Source: Collinsella sp. An307
GTDB taxonomy: Bacteria; Actinomycetota; Coriobacteriia; Coriobacteriales; Coriobacteriaceae
Length of the DNA: 64,000 nucleotides
Direction of reading: 5' to 3'
Assembly (NCBI RefSeq): GCF_002161805.1
Contig: NZ_NFIP01000007.1
Location: 85,346-149,345, forward strand
Shown here piece by piece: positions 17,267-24,970 of this stretch (its first letter is position 1; every line of letters starts with the position of its first letter). Both the position numbers and the translations under genes were made by a program. The notes under the pieces are model-generated. The model searched no databases. It was not told the origin of the DNA and was given only the letters and a program-made list of their open reading frames with translations.

Positions 17267-18025
17267 TTACTCAGCGACAGGGGCCTCAGCGGCAGCCTCG
17301 GCAGCGGGCGCCTCGGCGGCCATCTCGGCCTCGGAGATCTGCTCCTTGCCGGTGCCGGCGAGGCAAGCGTCGGCCATGAGCTCGCACATGAGGGTGACGG
17401 CGGAGATGGCGTCGTCGTTGCACGGGATACCGAAATCGACCTCGTCGGGGTCGGAGTTGGTGTCGATGAGAGCGACGACCGGGATGTTCAGGCGACGAGC
17501 CTCCTTGATGGCGTTCTCCTCGCGCTTGGTGTCGATGACAAAGAGCGCGGAGGGCAGACCCTTGAGGTCGCGGGCGCCACCGAGGTTGTTCTGGAGCTTA
17601 GCGAGCTCCTTGCCGAGAACAGCCTGCTCCTTCTTGGGGAGGACCGCCATACGGCCGTCCTCGACCATGGTCTCGAGCTCCTCCATGCGGTTGATGCGGG
17701 AGCGGATGGTCACGAAGTTGGTGAGCATGCCGCCGAGCCAACGCTGGTTGATGTAAGGCATGCCGGCACGCTCAGCAGCGGCGCGGACGGGCTCCTGAGC
17801 CTGCTTCTTGGTGCCGACGAAGAGCACCTTGCCGCCCTTGGCAGCGTTGCGCAGGAAGGAGTAGGCCTGGTCGGCGTTGATGATGGTCTGCTTGAGGTCG
17901 AGGATGTAGATGCCGTTGCGCTCACCGAAGATGAACGGCTTCATCTTGGGGTTCCAGCGGCGGGTCTGGTGACCGAAGTGGCAGCCTGCCTCGAGAAGGG
18001 TACGGATGTTGATCTTGGTAGCCAT
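17267..18025 (-). CDS. rpsB: 30S ribosomal protein S2, 252 aa
   Basis: A core small-subunit protein. Typical segments include [19 protein letters not shown] and VDTNSDPD-like [11 protein letters not shown]. The C-terminus ends in an Ala/Glu-rich tail (AEAAAEAP), as in many Actinomycetota. The ATG at 18025 follows AGGAGG. The transcript has a leader of about 130 nt, in which S2-type autoregulation could act. Confidence 0.97.
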   Translation of the reverse strand: MATKINIRTLLEAGCHFGHQTRRWNPKMKPFIFGERNGIYILDLKQTIINADQAYSFLRNAAKGGKVLFVGTKKQAQEPVRAAAERAGMPYINQRWLGGMLTNFVTIRSRINRMEELETMVEDGRMAVLPKKEQAVLGKELAKLQNNLGGARDLKGLPSALFVIDTKREENAIKEARRLNIPVVALIDTNSDPDEVDFGIPCNDDAISAVTLMCELMADACLAGTGKEQISEAEMAAEAPAAEAAAEAPVAE

Positions 18026-18165
18026 GTAAACCTCCTGTGGTTCGCCTCCGTGCGGGGTCGACCTCTCCCTACCACCCGGGACCTGCTACCCTGCCCGAGC
18101 ACCACGGCGGGAAAGTAGCCGCACGTGTGTGATGAATACGCGTCGCCAGAACGGCAACGGTCGAA

Positions 18166-18194
18166 ATCATAGCAGGATGCGCTCTGGTTTCCAA
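18166..18194 (-). promoter_or_regulatory. Promoter of rpsB-tsf
   Basis: On the minus strand TTGGAA, 17-nt spacer, TATGAT. The predicted start leaves a leader of roughly 130 nt before rpsB. Confidence 0.75.
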
Positions 18195-18233
18195 GTAAAT
18201 TCCGCACAAAGTGAGGCTCTCTATAGAACCGCC

Positions 18234-19178
18234 TCAAGCCTCACCCCGTGGATGGGCCTGAACGACCGCGCCCAGAAGCCTCTCCGGCGTGAGGTGCGTG
18301 TAGAGCTGCGTGGTTGAGAGACTCGCATGGCCAAGGAGCTCTTGTACGCTCCTCAGGTCGGCGCCGCCTGCGAGAAGGTCGGTTGCAAAGGTGTGCCGCA
18401 TGGCATGGGGCGTGATATCAGCAGGAAGCCCCGCCATGGTTGCGAGCTTGCGGAACCGGTATCTGAGCGCCGCGGCGTCCATGCGATTTCCGCGTGCAGA
18501 TAGGAAAAGAGGCCTCTTTGTACCTCGCTGCTCAACGCGACCGGAGGCGGCGAGCAGTGCCGGTCTCCCCTCCTCCAGGTAGCGGTTTACCGCATCGAGG
18601 GCGCGCCGATAGATGGGAACGATTCTCTCGCGCGAGCCCTTGCCGAAAAGCCGAACAGTCCTCGTTGCGAAGTCGATGCTCTCGATATCGAGTCGAGAAA
18701 GCTCCGAGATGCGCGCGCCCGTTGCGTAGAAGAGCTCGAGCATGCAGGAATCGCGAAGCCCTTCAGGAGTTGTCAGATTGGGAGCAGAGAGCAGGTCCTC
18801 CATAGCGCTCGCGCCTACGGTTTTGGGGAGCGACTTGGGAATCTTAGGAGACTGAAGTGTGAGCGCAGCCGCACCCGTGACGATCCCCTCAAGCTCGCAC
18901 CAGCGGAAAAACGAGCGGAGCGCCGAGAGATGTGCGGAGACGGTTCTTGGCGCGTAGCGAGCTGCGTGCAGCTCCGCGAGGTAGCGCCTGAGGTCCCGGA
19001 CAGAGGGCCTCAGGGCGTCTACAGAGGCGCGCACCGTCCAGGAGCCGTATGCGTCCAGGTGTCCCTCGTAGGCGCGCACGGTCTCGGGGGAAAGTCCTTC
19101 GACACGTGAGATGTAGGCGATGAATCCGTCGAGGGCCTCTAGGAAGTCCTCGGCGGGAAGGCTAGTTTCACTCGCCAT
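18234..19178 (-). CDS. xerC: Tyrosine recombinase of the XerC/XerD family, 314 aa
   Basis: A site-specific recombinase that resolves chromosome dimers at dif. An N-terminal SAM-like domain (about 10-95) precedes the catalytic domain with all six active residues in context: ATGARISEL (Arg), GKGSRERIVP (Lys), HAMRHTFA (His, Arg), LGHASLSTT (His) and TQLYTHLT (Tyr). ATG 19178 overlaps the trmFO end by 11 nt; the frame is open further upstream but has no family sequence. The location next to trmFO and upstream of rpsB matches housekeeping XerC of Gram-positive bacteria rather than a mobile-element integrase. Confidence 0.92.
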   Translation of the reverse strand: MASETSLPAEDFLEALDGFIAYISRVEGLSPETVRAYEGHLDAYGSWTVRASVDALRPSVRDLRRYLAELHAARYAPRTVSAHLSALRSFFRWCELEGIVTGAAALTLQSPKIPKSLPKTVGASAMEDLLSAPNLTTPEGLRDSCMLELFYATGARISELSRLDIESIDFATRTVRLFGKGSRERIVPIYRRALDAVNRYLEEGRPALLAASGRVEQRGTKRPLFLSARGNRMDAAALRYRFRKLATMAGLPADITPHAMRHTFATDLLAGGADLRSVQELLGHASLSTTQLYTHLTPERLLGAVVQAHPRGEA

Positions 19179-20502
19179 CGTTAAATAGGTCGCCTCTACT
19201 TGAGAGGTAGGCGTCGAGGTCGGCGAGGGCGCGCTCGGCGTAGGCAGCGTAGCGGTCTCGCTTAGAGCGGCGACGACCGTCGTCAAGAGGCGGCACGAGG
19301 CCGAAGTTGACGTGCATGGGCTGGTAGTTCTCGGTTGCAGGGTCGGTCGCGTAGGCAACGAGCGATCCGAGCGCTCCGGTTACGGGCAGCGAAACCGGAT
19401 CTGCGCCGATGAGGTCCGCATAGGTGTTTGCCGCAGCGAGAAGTCCCGACGCCATGGCCTCGACGTACCCTTCCGTGCCGCAGATCTGGCCGGCGAGGCG
19501 CACCGTAGTGCCAGGAATCGCGAAGGTCTTGTCGAGCACGTGCGGTGCATCAACGAAGGTATTGCGATGCATGACGCCGTAGCGGAAGAACTCGGCGTTC
19601 TCGAGTCCGGGAATCATGCGGAACACCCGCTTCTGCTCGGGCCAGGTGAGGTTTGTTTGGAAACCCACGAGGTTATAGGCCGTGCCCTCGGCGTTCTCGG
19701 CGCGGAGCTGAACAGCAGCCCAGGGACGATGACCGGTTCTGGGATCCGTGAGGCCGACGGGCTTGAGCGCGCCGAAGCGAAGGGCATCGCGCCCGGTGCG
19801 CGCGATCTCCTCCACGGGTTGGCACGCCTGAAAGAGGTCACGGGCCTCGAACTCCTTCTGCACCACGCGATCGGCTGCAAGGAGCTCGTCTATGAAGCGC
19901 TCGTACTCCTCGCGGTTGAAGGGGGCATTGAGGTAGTCGCCGGTGCCCTGGTCGTCGTAGCGCGACTGGGTGAAGAGAACGGAGCGGTCGAGCGATGCGG
20001 CGTCAACGATGGGCGCAGCGGCATCGAAAAACGCTAGCGACTCGGTACCGAGCTTCTCGCGGATGCGCTCAGCGAGGGCGTCGGAGCAAAGCGGGCCGGC
20101 AGCTATGACGACGTGACCGTCGGGTATGTCGCGCACCTCAGAGCGAACCACCTCGATGAGAGGTTCGTCATCTATGCACTTCTCTACCGCTGCGGAAAAC
20201 GCGTCTCGGTCGACCGCGAGGGCTCCTCCCGCCGGCACAGCGGTCTTTTCCGCGCACGCCAGCAGCGTGCATCCCATTCGCCGAAGCTCCTCTTTGAGAA
20301 GGCCTGCGGCAGAGTCTCGTCTGGTGGCCTTAAGCGAGTTCGAGCAGACGAGCTCGGCAAGATGTGCCGTGTGATGCGCCGCGGAGGTCGTCTCGGGGCG
20401 CATCTCGATAAGGCGGACGGGTACGCCGCGGCGCGCGAGGTCGAGGGCGCATTCTGATCCGGCAAGACCGCCGCCGACGACGGTAACCGTGGGAAGGGTC
20501 AT
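19168..20502 (-). CDS. trmFO: Folate-dependent tRNA (uracil-54-C5) methyltransferase, 444 aa
   Basis: Makes ribothymidine (T54) in tRNA with methylenetetrahydrofolate and FADH2, the Gram-positive alternative to TrmA. The N-terminal FAD-binding motif VVGGGLAGSECAL and conserved segments (HLAELVCSNSLK, GQICGTEGYVEAMASG) fit TrmFO rather than GidA. Full length for the family. The gene sits in the usual dprA-(topA)-trmFO-xerC order, but topA is absent here. Confidence 0.96.
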   Translation of the reverse strand: MTLPTVTVVGGGLAGSECALDLARRGVPVRLIEMRPETTSAAHHTAHLAELVCSNSLKATRRDSAAGLLKEELRRMGCTLLACAEKTAVPAGGALAVDRDAFSAAVEKCIDDEPLIEVVRSEVRDIPDGHVVIAAGPLCSDALAERIREKLGTESLAFFDAAAPIVDAASLDRSVLFTQSRYDDQGTGDYLNAPFNREEYERFIDELLAADRVVQKEFEARDLFQACQPVEEIARTGRDALRFGALKPVGLTDPRTGHRPWAAVQLRAENAEGTAYNLVGFQTNLTWPEQKRVFRMIPGLENAEFFRYGVMHRNTFVDAPHVLDKTFAIPGTTVRLAGQICGTEGYVEAMASGLLAAANTYADLIGADPVSLPVTGALGSLVAYATDPATENYQPMHVNFGLVPPLDDGRRRSKRDRYAAYAERALADLDAYLSSRGDLFNDGE

Positions 20503-20535
20503 ATAGAAACCTTTCTTGAGTGTTCGGTACGCAAC

Positions 20536-21465
20536 CTATTGTGCCCCAAACGAGGTTCTGTTGACGAGGGCTGCTGCGGTCGCTGCGTAACGACCATCAA
20601 CCATGCGCTCCACAAGACCCGCCAAGGTCAGCTCGGAGAGGCGCTCAAGGCAGGTGCGCGTGTCGATGTGCGCAGCACGCGCGATGGCATCCACGCGCAG
20701 CGGCGTGGCAACAAGCGCCTCGAGTATCAAGCTTCCGCACGGGCCCAAGACGGGCGTGCGCGCCCTCCCTGCCGCCTCGGATCGAAGGCGACAGAAGATG
20801 CGCGATAATGCGCAGGAGAGCGCCTCCTCATCGGCGATGATGCAGGCGCCCGATTCAATAAGGTAATTGGAGCCGCGGGATGCGGGCGAGAAGATGGAGC
20901 CGGGCACGGCGAGCACCTCGCGACCGATCTCGGTTGCCGCCTCTGCCGTAGAGAATGTTCCCGAGGGCATACCTGCCTCCGCGACAAACACGGCACGGCT
21001 AAGCGCAGCTATGATGCGATTACGCTTGGGAAAGGCGTAGCGCCTTGGCTGGGTGCCCCAGCGCTCTATTGAGATAACCGCGCCCCCTTGGGAGATCGTC
21101 TGCTGTATAAGGGGATCGCTGCGCAGCGGGTAGGTGACGTCGGCGCCTGTTCCGAGCACAACGATGTTCGTTCCGCGCTCAGCGAGGGCGGATTGTGCCG
21201 CCGCCGAGTCGCACCCTATGGCGCCTCCGCTCACGACAGCTAGGCCAAAGGACACCGCCATGCGCGCCGCTAACGTACAGACGCCTTCTCCGTAAGGGGT
21301 CATCTGACGTGTACCGATGATGGCGAGTGCCTCTTCAGCCAACGCCGACGGGTCTCCCCGCCCATAAATGGTCTCGGGAGGCGATGCAAGATCTTCCAAT
21401 CGCCCGGGATAGGCGTACTCCCCTCGTTTAATCTCCCAACCGTCGCTAAAGGCGCCGTATCCCAT
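20536..21465 (-). CDS. dprA: DNA-processing protein DprA, 309 aa
   Basis: Binds incoming single-stranded DNA and loads RecA during transformation. The Rossmann-like DprA core is intact (GTRQMTPYG, SGGAIGCDSAAA, PKRNRIIAAL, GSNYLIESGA), followed by a C-terminal winged-helix-like segment. The usual SGLARGID motif is SGGAIGCD here, a mild divergence. ATG 21465 has AGGAGG at 5 nt and shares its A with the comM stop (TGATG), preferred over a TTG one codon earlier. Confidence 0.94.
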   Translation of the reverse strand: MGYGAFSDGWEIKRGEYAYPGRLEDLASPPETIYGRGDPSALAEEALAIIGTRQMTPYGEGVCTLAARMAVSFGLAVVSGGAIGCDSAAAQSALAERGTNIVVLGTGADVTYPLRSDPLIQQTISQGGAVISIERWGTQPRRYAFPKRNRIIAALSRAVFVAEAGMPSGTFSTAEAATEIGREVLAVPGSIFSPASRGSNYLIESGACIIADEEALSCALSRIFCRLRSEAAGRARTPVLGPCGSLILEALVATPLRVDAIARAAHIDTRTCLERLSELTLAGLVERMVDGRYAATAAALVNRTSFGAQ

Positions 21466-22943
21466 CAAAGCCTCCTATCTCCGCGGTACATCGAAGCCTC
21501 TTTCACATGTGACTCCCCCACGAGCGCAGACTCGTCCATGTCAGCAAGGGTCCGCGCTACGCGACAGAGCCTATCCAGGCCGCGCGCACTCAGGTGCGCC
21601 CTCTGCGCAAGGGCGATGGCGGTCGATTCCGCCTCAGCCGATAACGCGAGGCTTTCTCCCCCATCTCCCTGCCGTTTTTGCAGACGCCAGGCGCGAAAGG
21701 CTCGACCGCGAATGACGCTCTGGGAGATCTCATCGCTCGAGAGGCCCTCGCTTCCCCGTAGCACCTCTTCTGGATCAGGCCGCGATACGTCAATCACAAG
21801 ATCGATGCGGTCCATAAAGGGGCCCGAGAGCCGTGAACGGTAGCGCTCTATAGCAGAGATGCTGCACTTGCAGCCAATCTCTGGATCCCCGAGATATCCG
21901 CATGGACAGGGGTTGCTTGCGGCGACAAGCTGGAAGCGGCAGGCGAAGGTGTATACCCCGTCGACGCGGACGATTCGCACCACGCCCTCCTCAGTGGGTT
22001 GCCGGAGCATGTCGAGGATGTTTGGGGGAAACTCCGCGAGCTCGTCCAAGAAGAGCACGCCACCGTGCGCGAGACTGATCTCACCCGGTCGAACGGGGCG
22101 GCCGCCTCCTAAGAGTCCCGCCGAGGAAGCGCTGTGATGCGGGCTTCTGAACGGTCTTCTTCCCGCAAGGATGCCCTCAATCGGCTCCCCTACGACCGAA
22201 TGGATGCGAAGCGCTTCCTGCTTGGTCCTATCGTCGATGGGCGGAAGTATCGTGGGGAGTCTCTGGGCGAGCATGGTCTTGCCCGCACCTGGTGGGCCCA
22301 CCATGAGAAGCCCAAGCTCCCCCGCCGCAGCGATGGCGCATGCTCTCTTGGCAAACTCCTGTCCCACGACGTCGGCATAATCAAGTAGCGGAGCCAGGCC
22401 ATGAGTGGGCACCGGAGCATCATCGTAGGTATACATGCCGTGCGCAATGCCGTGGTTTAAATTTGCTAGGTTTACGATTCTCGCGGAGCGGATGCCCTCC
22501 AGCGGGACATGGCCTTCACACCACGCACCGACAATGACAACGTTGAGCTCACGCGCGAGAAGCTGATAGGCTACCTCGCCTTTAACCGGGCTGACATCTC
22601 CGTCTAAGGTGAGCTCGCCTACAAGCAGCACATCTTCGAGCCCATTTAGGGGAATCTGTCCCGACGCCGCGAGTATGCCCACCGCGATGGGAAGATCGAG
22701 TCCGGTGCCGGTCTTTCGGACATCACCCGGGGCGAGGTTCACGGTGACGCTTTGCCTCGGTAGCTTGTAGCCTGAGGCGCGCAGCGCGTTTCTGATGCGC
22801 TGGCGTGCCTCGAGCACGGAGGAGTCGGGCATGCCTATGAGGTGGATGCCGGGAATTCCTCCCGATAAGGCGACCTCAACCGTGACGGGAAATGCCTCGA
22901 CTCCCCTTAAGCAGGCGCCGCGTACAGAGACGACGCCGCTCAC
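21465..22943 (-). CDS. comM: ComM/YifB family Mg-chelatase-like AAA+ ATPase, 492 aa
   Basis: In other bacteria ComM is a hexameric helicase promoting branch migration during natural transformation. The N-terminal Lon-like domain (IPGIHLIGMPD, VTVNLAPGDVRKTGTGLDLP) and the AAA+ domain with Walker A (GPPGAGKTML) and Walker B (GVLFLDELAEF) are present. Four Cys lie in PCPCGYLGDPEIGCKC. The GTG start overlaps the yraN stop by 4 nt. With yraN and dprA it forms the conserved uptake/processing cluster. Confidence 0.95.
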   Translation of the reverse strand: MSGVVSVRGACLRGVEAFPVTVEVALSGGIPGIHLIGMPDSSVLEARQRIRNALRASGYKLPRQSVTVNLAPGDVRKTGTGLDLPIAVGILAASGQIPLNGLEDVLLVGELTLDGDVSPVKGEVAYQLLARELNVVIVGAWCEGHVPLEGIRSARIVNLANLNHGIAHGMYTYDDAPVPTHGLAPLLDYADVVGQEFAKRACAIAAAGELGLLMVGPPGAGKTMLAQRLPTILPPIDDRTKQEALRIHSVVGEPIEGILAGRRPFRSPHHSASSAGLLGGGRPVRPGEISLAHGGVLFLDELAEFPPNILDMLRQPTEEGVVRIVRVDGVYTFACRFQLVAASNPCPCGYLGDPEIGCKCSISAIERYRSRLSGPFMDRIDLVIDVSRPDPEEVLRGSEGLSSDEISQSVIRGRAFRAWRLQKRQGDGGESLALSAEAESTAIALAQRAHLSARGLDRLCRVARTLADMDESALVGESHVKEASMYRGDRRL

Positions 22944-23437
22944 ATCTCACACTCCCAATCGAACGCACCGCACGCTTGAACGATACCCACCTGGTCATCA
23001 CCGTCTACAACGACCCCGATTGTATCGAAGCGAAGCGACGGCACCGGGAAGTTATCCATGAGGTAGGACGCGGCGATTCTGCGGTAGCGCTTACGCTTGC
23101 GGGCATCTACCGCCTCCTCGGGGTAGGTCCCTTGTGAAAGGCTGCGCTTGCGTCGCGTCTTGACCTCGACGAGCACGATACATTCGTCCGCCGGATCATA
23201 GGCAACATAATCAGCTTCGCCCTCACGGCAGAGGTACCCGTGCTCTAAGATCTCGTAGCCGTTGCTGATGAGAAACGCCCCAGCGAGCGCCTCCCCGAGG
23301 ATTCCGAGCTCGTGCGGCGTGAGGTTCTCCACGGCGACGTCTGCGGGAAACCCGATGTCTTCGACAAGCGCGTCGGTAAGTTCGGGGCTTATGTCGCCAA
23401 GGTCCCATTTCTCGGATACGGTTCTCTGTCCTAACAT
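22940..23437 (-). CDS. YraN family (UPF0102) putative endonuclease, 165 aa
   Basis: A small PD-(D/E)XK-fold protein of unproven function. The nuclease signature is visible: the helix LGILGEALA, then GYEILE, GEADYVA and VLVEVKTRR, followed by a conserved basic helix. A 50-residue N-terminal extension precedes the core, longer than typical 120-130 aa homologues. ATG 23437 was chosen over one 10 codons upstream because AGGAG lies at a suitable distance. The start codon lies inside an RNA hairpin. Confidence 0.88.
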   Translation of the reverse strand: MLGQRTVSEKWDLGDISPELTDALVEDIGFPADVAVENLTPHELGILGEALAGAFLISNGYEILEHGYLCREGEADYVAYDPADECIVLVEVKTRRKRSLSQGTYPEEAVDARKRKRYRRIAASYLMDNFPVPSLRFDTIGVVVDGDDQVGIVQACGAFDWECEM

Positions 23438-23468
23438 GTCCTCTCCTCTCTTTGAAGGTGAGGACATG
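23435..23468 (-). promoter_or_regulatory. Hairpin covering the yraN start codon
   Basis: CATGTCCTC at 23435-23443 and GAGGACATG at 23460-23468 are perfect 9-bp inverted arms with a 16-nt loop. In the minus-strand transcript the 3' arm contains the chosen ATG and the bases just before it; the AGGAG lies in the loop next to the arm. Folding would hide the start codon. Confidence 0.45.
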
Positions 23469-23599
23469 CTCCACGGTGCTTCTTACAGATTTCACGCTGA
23501 CTCTTGCACGCATCTCACAGGACGCTGATGCGGCTTTGAATAGTTTCCAACCTCGCAGGTAGCGTAGTGGAAAACTTGATCAGAAGAAGGTATTGTCCG

Positions 23600-24388
23600 T
23601 TAGAACAGCGATTCTGTCTCCAGAAAGTTTCCACAGAAGCTCACGCGGTGAACCTCAGAGAGCCCCATCGCCTTGATAGCTGCGATATGCTCCGGTGAGG
23701 CATAGCCTTTGGACTCAGCGAAGTGGTAGCCGGGATACTCTGCGTCGAGCTCGACCATAAGCTCGTCACGCGTGACTTTGGCAACGATGGAGGCAGCAGC
23801 GATGCAGGCGATGGTTGCGTCGCCGTGCACGATGTCGCGCTCGTTCTCGACGGCGTGCAGCGGGTTGCCGTCCATAAGCACGCAGTCCGGCGTGACGCCG
23901 GTGTCTGCAACGGCGCGGCACACAGCCTCCCTGAGGGCGGCGGCCATGCCCATGCGGTCGATATCGGCTGCGGGTATCTGACCAAAGCCGATTGCGATGG
24001 CGTGTTCGGCTATTCTTTCGGCAAGCACCTCACGACGTGCGGCAGAAAGCTTCTTGGAGTCGTTGATACCCCAGATAATCGGTTCATCGGGAAGCGCCAC
24101 GGCAGCGACCATCAGTGGGCCTGCGACAGAGCCTCGGCCAACCTCGTCCACGCCCACGATCACACCTTCGCCACCGACTTCGCGCATGCGGGCATACATC
24201 GACAGAACGCGCTCGCGCTCGGCGCGCTCCTTATCGTATCTGCGCCGAGCGCGCTCGCATGCCTTGATAACCTGCGCGCGCGGGTCCTCGGCGTAGCGCT
24301 CGATAAGGGCGGGAATATCCTCAAAAGCGGCGCTTGCAAGTTCGCCTGCGATCTGGGAAGCGGATTGAGAGAGGTGTTGGTTAGCCAT
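23600..24388 (-). CDS. rnhB: Ribonuclease HII, 262 aa
   Basis: Removes ribonucleotides and RNA primers from DNA. The acidic active site is visible in VDEVGRGSVAGPL (the adjacent DE pair), MDGN and the downstream Asp region; ASIVAKVTRD is the family signature. An N-terminal helical extension of about 75 residues with an Arg/Glu-rich stretch precedes the core, a layout also seen in Gram-positive RNase HII. It follows the rplS terminator, so its promoter is unclear. Confidence 0.95.
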   Translation of the reverse strand: MANQHLSQSASQIAGELASAAFEDIPALIERYAEDPRAQVIKACERARRRYDKERAERERVLSMYARMREVGGEGVIVGVDEVGRGSVAGPLMVAAVALPDEPIIWGINDSKKLSAARREVLAERIAEHAIAIGFGQIPAADIDRMGMAAALREAVCRAVADTGVTPDCVLMDGNPLHAVENERDIVHGDATIACIAAASIVAKVTRDELMVELDAEYPGYHFAESKGYASPEHIAAIKAMGLSEVHRVSFCGNFLETESLF

Positions 24389-24408
24389 AGCTTGCCTGTC
24401 CCTTTACG

Positions 24409-24434
24409 AAAAGGGCCGCCCTGAGGCGGCCCTT
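24409..24434 (-). terminator. Rho-independent terminator after rplS
   Basis: A perfect 10-bp stem AAGGGCCGCC / GGCGGCCCTT with a 4-nt loop and TTTT on the minus strand, 20 nt past the rplS stop. Confidence 0.88.
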
Positions 24435-24453
24435 TGGTGCATATGAAATGCTC

Positions 24454-24795
24454 TTAGCGCTTCTCGGGGATGCGAGCGGCCTTGCCGACGCGATCACGGA
24501 GATAGTAGAGCTTGGCGCGACGCACGCGGCCGTGACGAACGACCTCGAGCTTGCCGATCTTGGGGCTGTGAAGCGGGAAGGTACGCTCGACGCCCACACC
24601 GAAGGAAATCTTACGAACGGTGAAGGTCTCACGAGCACCGGCACCGCTCATGCGGATGACGTCGCCCTGGAAGACCTGGATACGCTCGCGGTCGCCTTCC
24701 TTGATGCGGTAGTGCACCTTGACGTTGTCGCCGACGCGGACCTGCGGGATGTCCTCGCGGATCTGCTGACGCTCAATAGCGCGGATGTAGTCCAT
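24454..24795 (-). CDS. rplS: 50S ribosomal protein L19, 113 aa
   Basis: A large-subunit interface protein. Characteristic text includes [36 protein letters not shown] and [19 protein letters not shown]. Length is standard. It is separated from trmD/lepB by glyQS and has its own promoter and terminator. Confidence 0.97.
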   Translation of the reverse strand: MDYIRAIERQQIREDIPQVRVGDNVKVHYRIKEGDRERIQVFQGDVIRMSGAGARETFTVRKISFGVGVERTFPLHSPKIGKLEVVRHGRVRRAKLYYLRDRVGKAARIPEKR

Positions 24796-24864
24796 TTCTG
24801 ATCCTTACTCTTGTCCAGAGGTGCCGCACCCGTAAGCCGGCACATGGGTTTGACAAACGAAATA

Positions 24865-24892
24865 AGTATACGCAAAGCGCCCGGTTAAGCAA
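24865..24892 (-). promoter_or_regulatory. Promoter of rplS
   Basis: On the minus strand TTGCTT, 16-nt spacer, TATACT. It gives a leader of about 60 nt before rplS. Confidence 0.7.
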
Positions 24893-24899
24893 GTGGAGA

Positions 24900-24960
24900 T
24901 TTGGGGAAGGCGCGTATCGGGGTCGCAGCGTGGACTGCACGAAACGACCCCGTCCCCAAA
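24900..24960 (-). terminator. Large imperfect hairpin after glyS
   Basis: Outer arms TTTGGGGA / TCCCCAAA and inner arms GGGGTCG / CGACCCC can form one long interrupted stem 10 nt after the glyS stop. There is no proper T run, so termination is likely but not certain; it is almost symmetric and might act on both strands. Confidence 0.5.
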
Positions 24961-24970
24961 CGAGCCTGCC

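Noticed and set aside
18234..19178. Tyrosine recombinase as a mobile-element integrase
   Set aside because: Its conserved position with trmFO and rpsB and its length fit housekeeping XerC; no att site or cargo is present.
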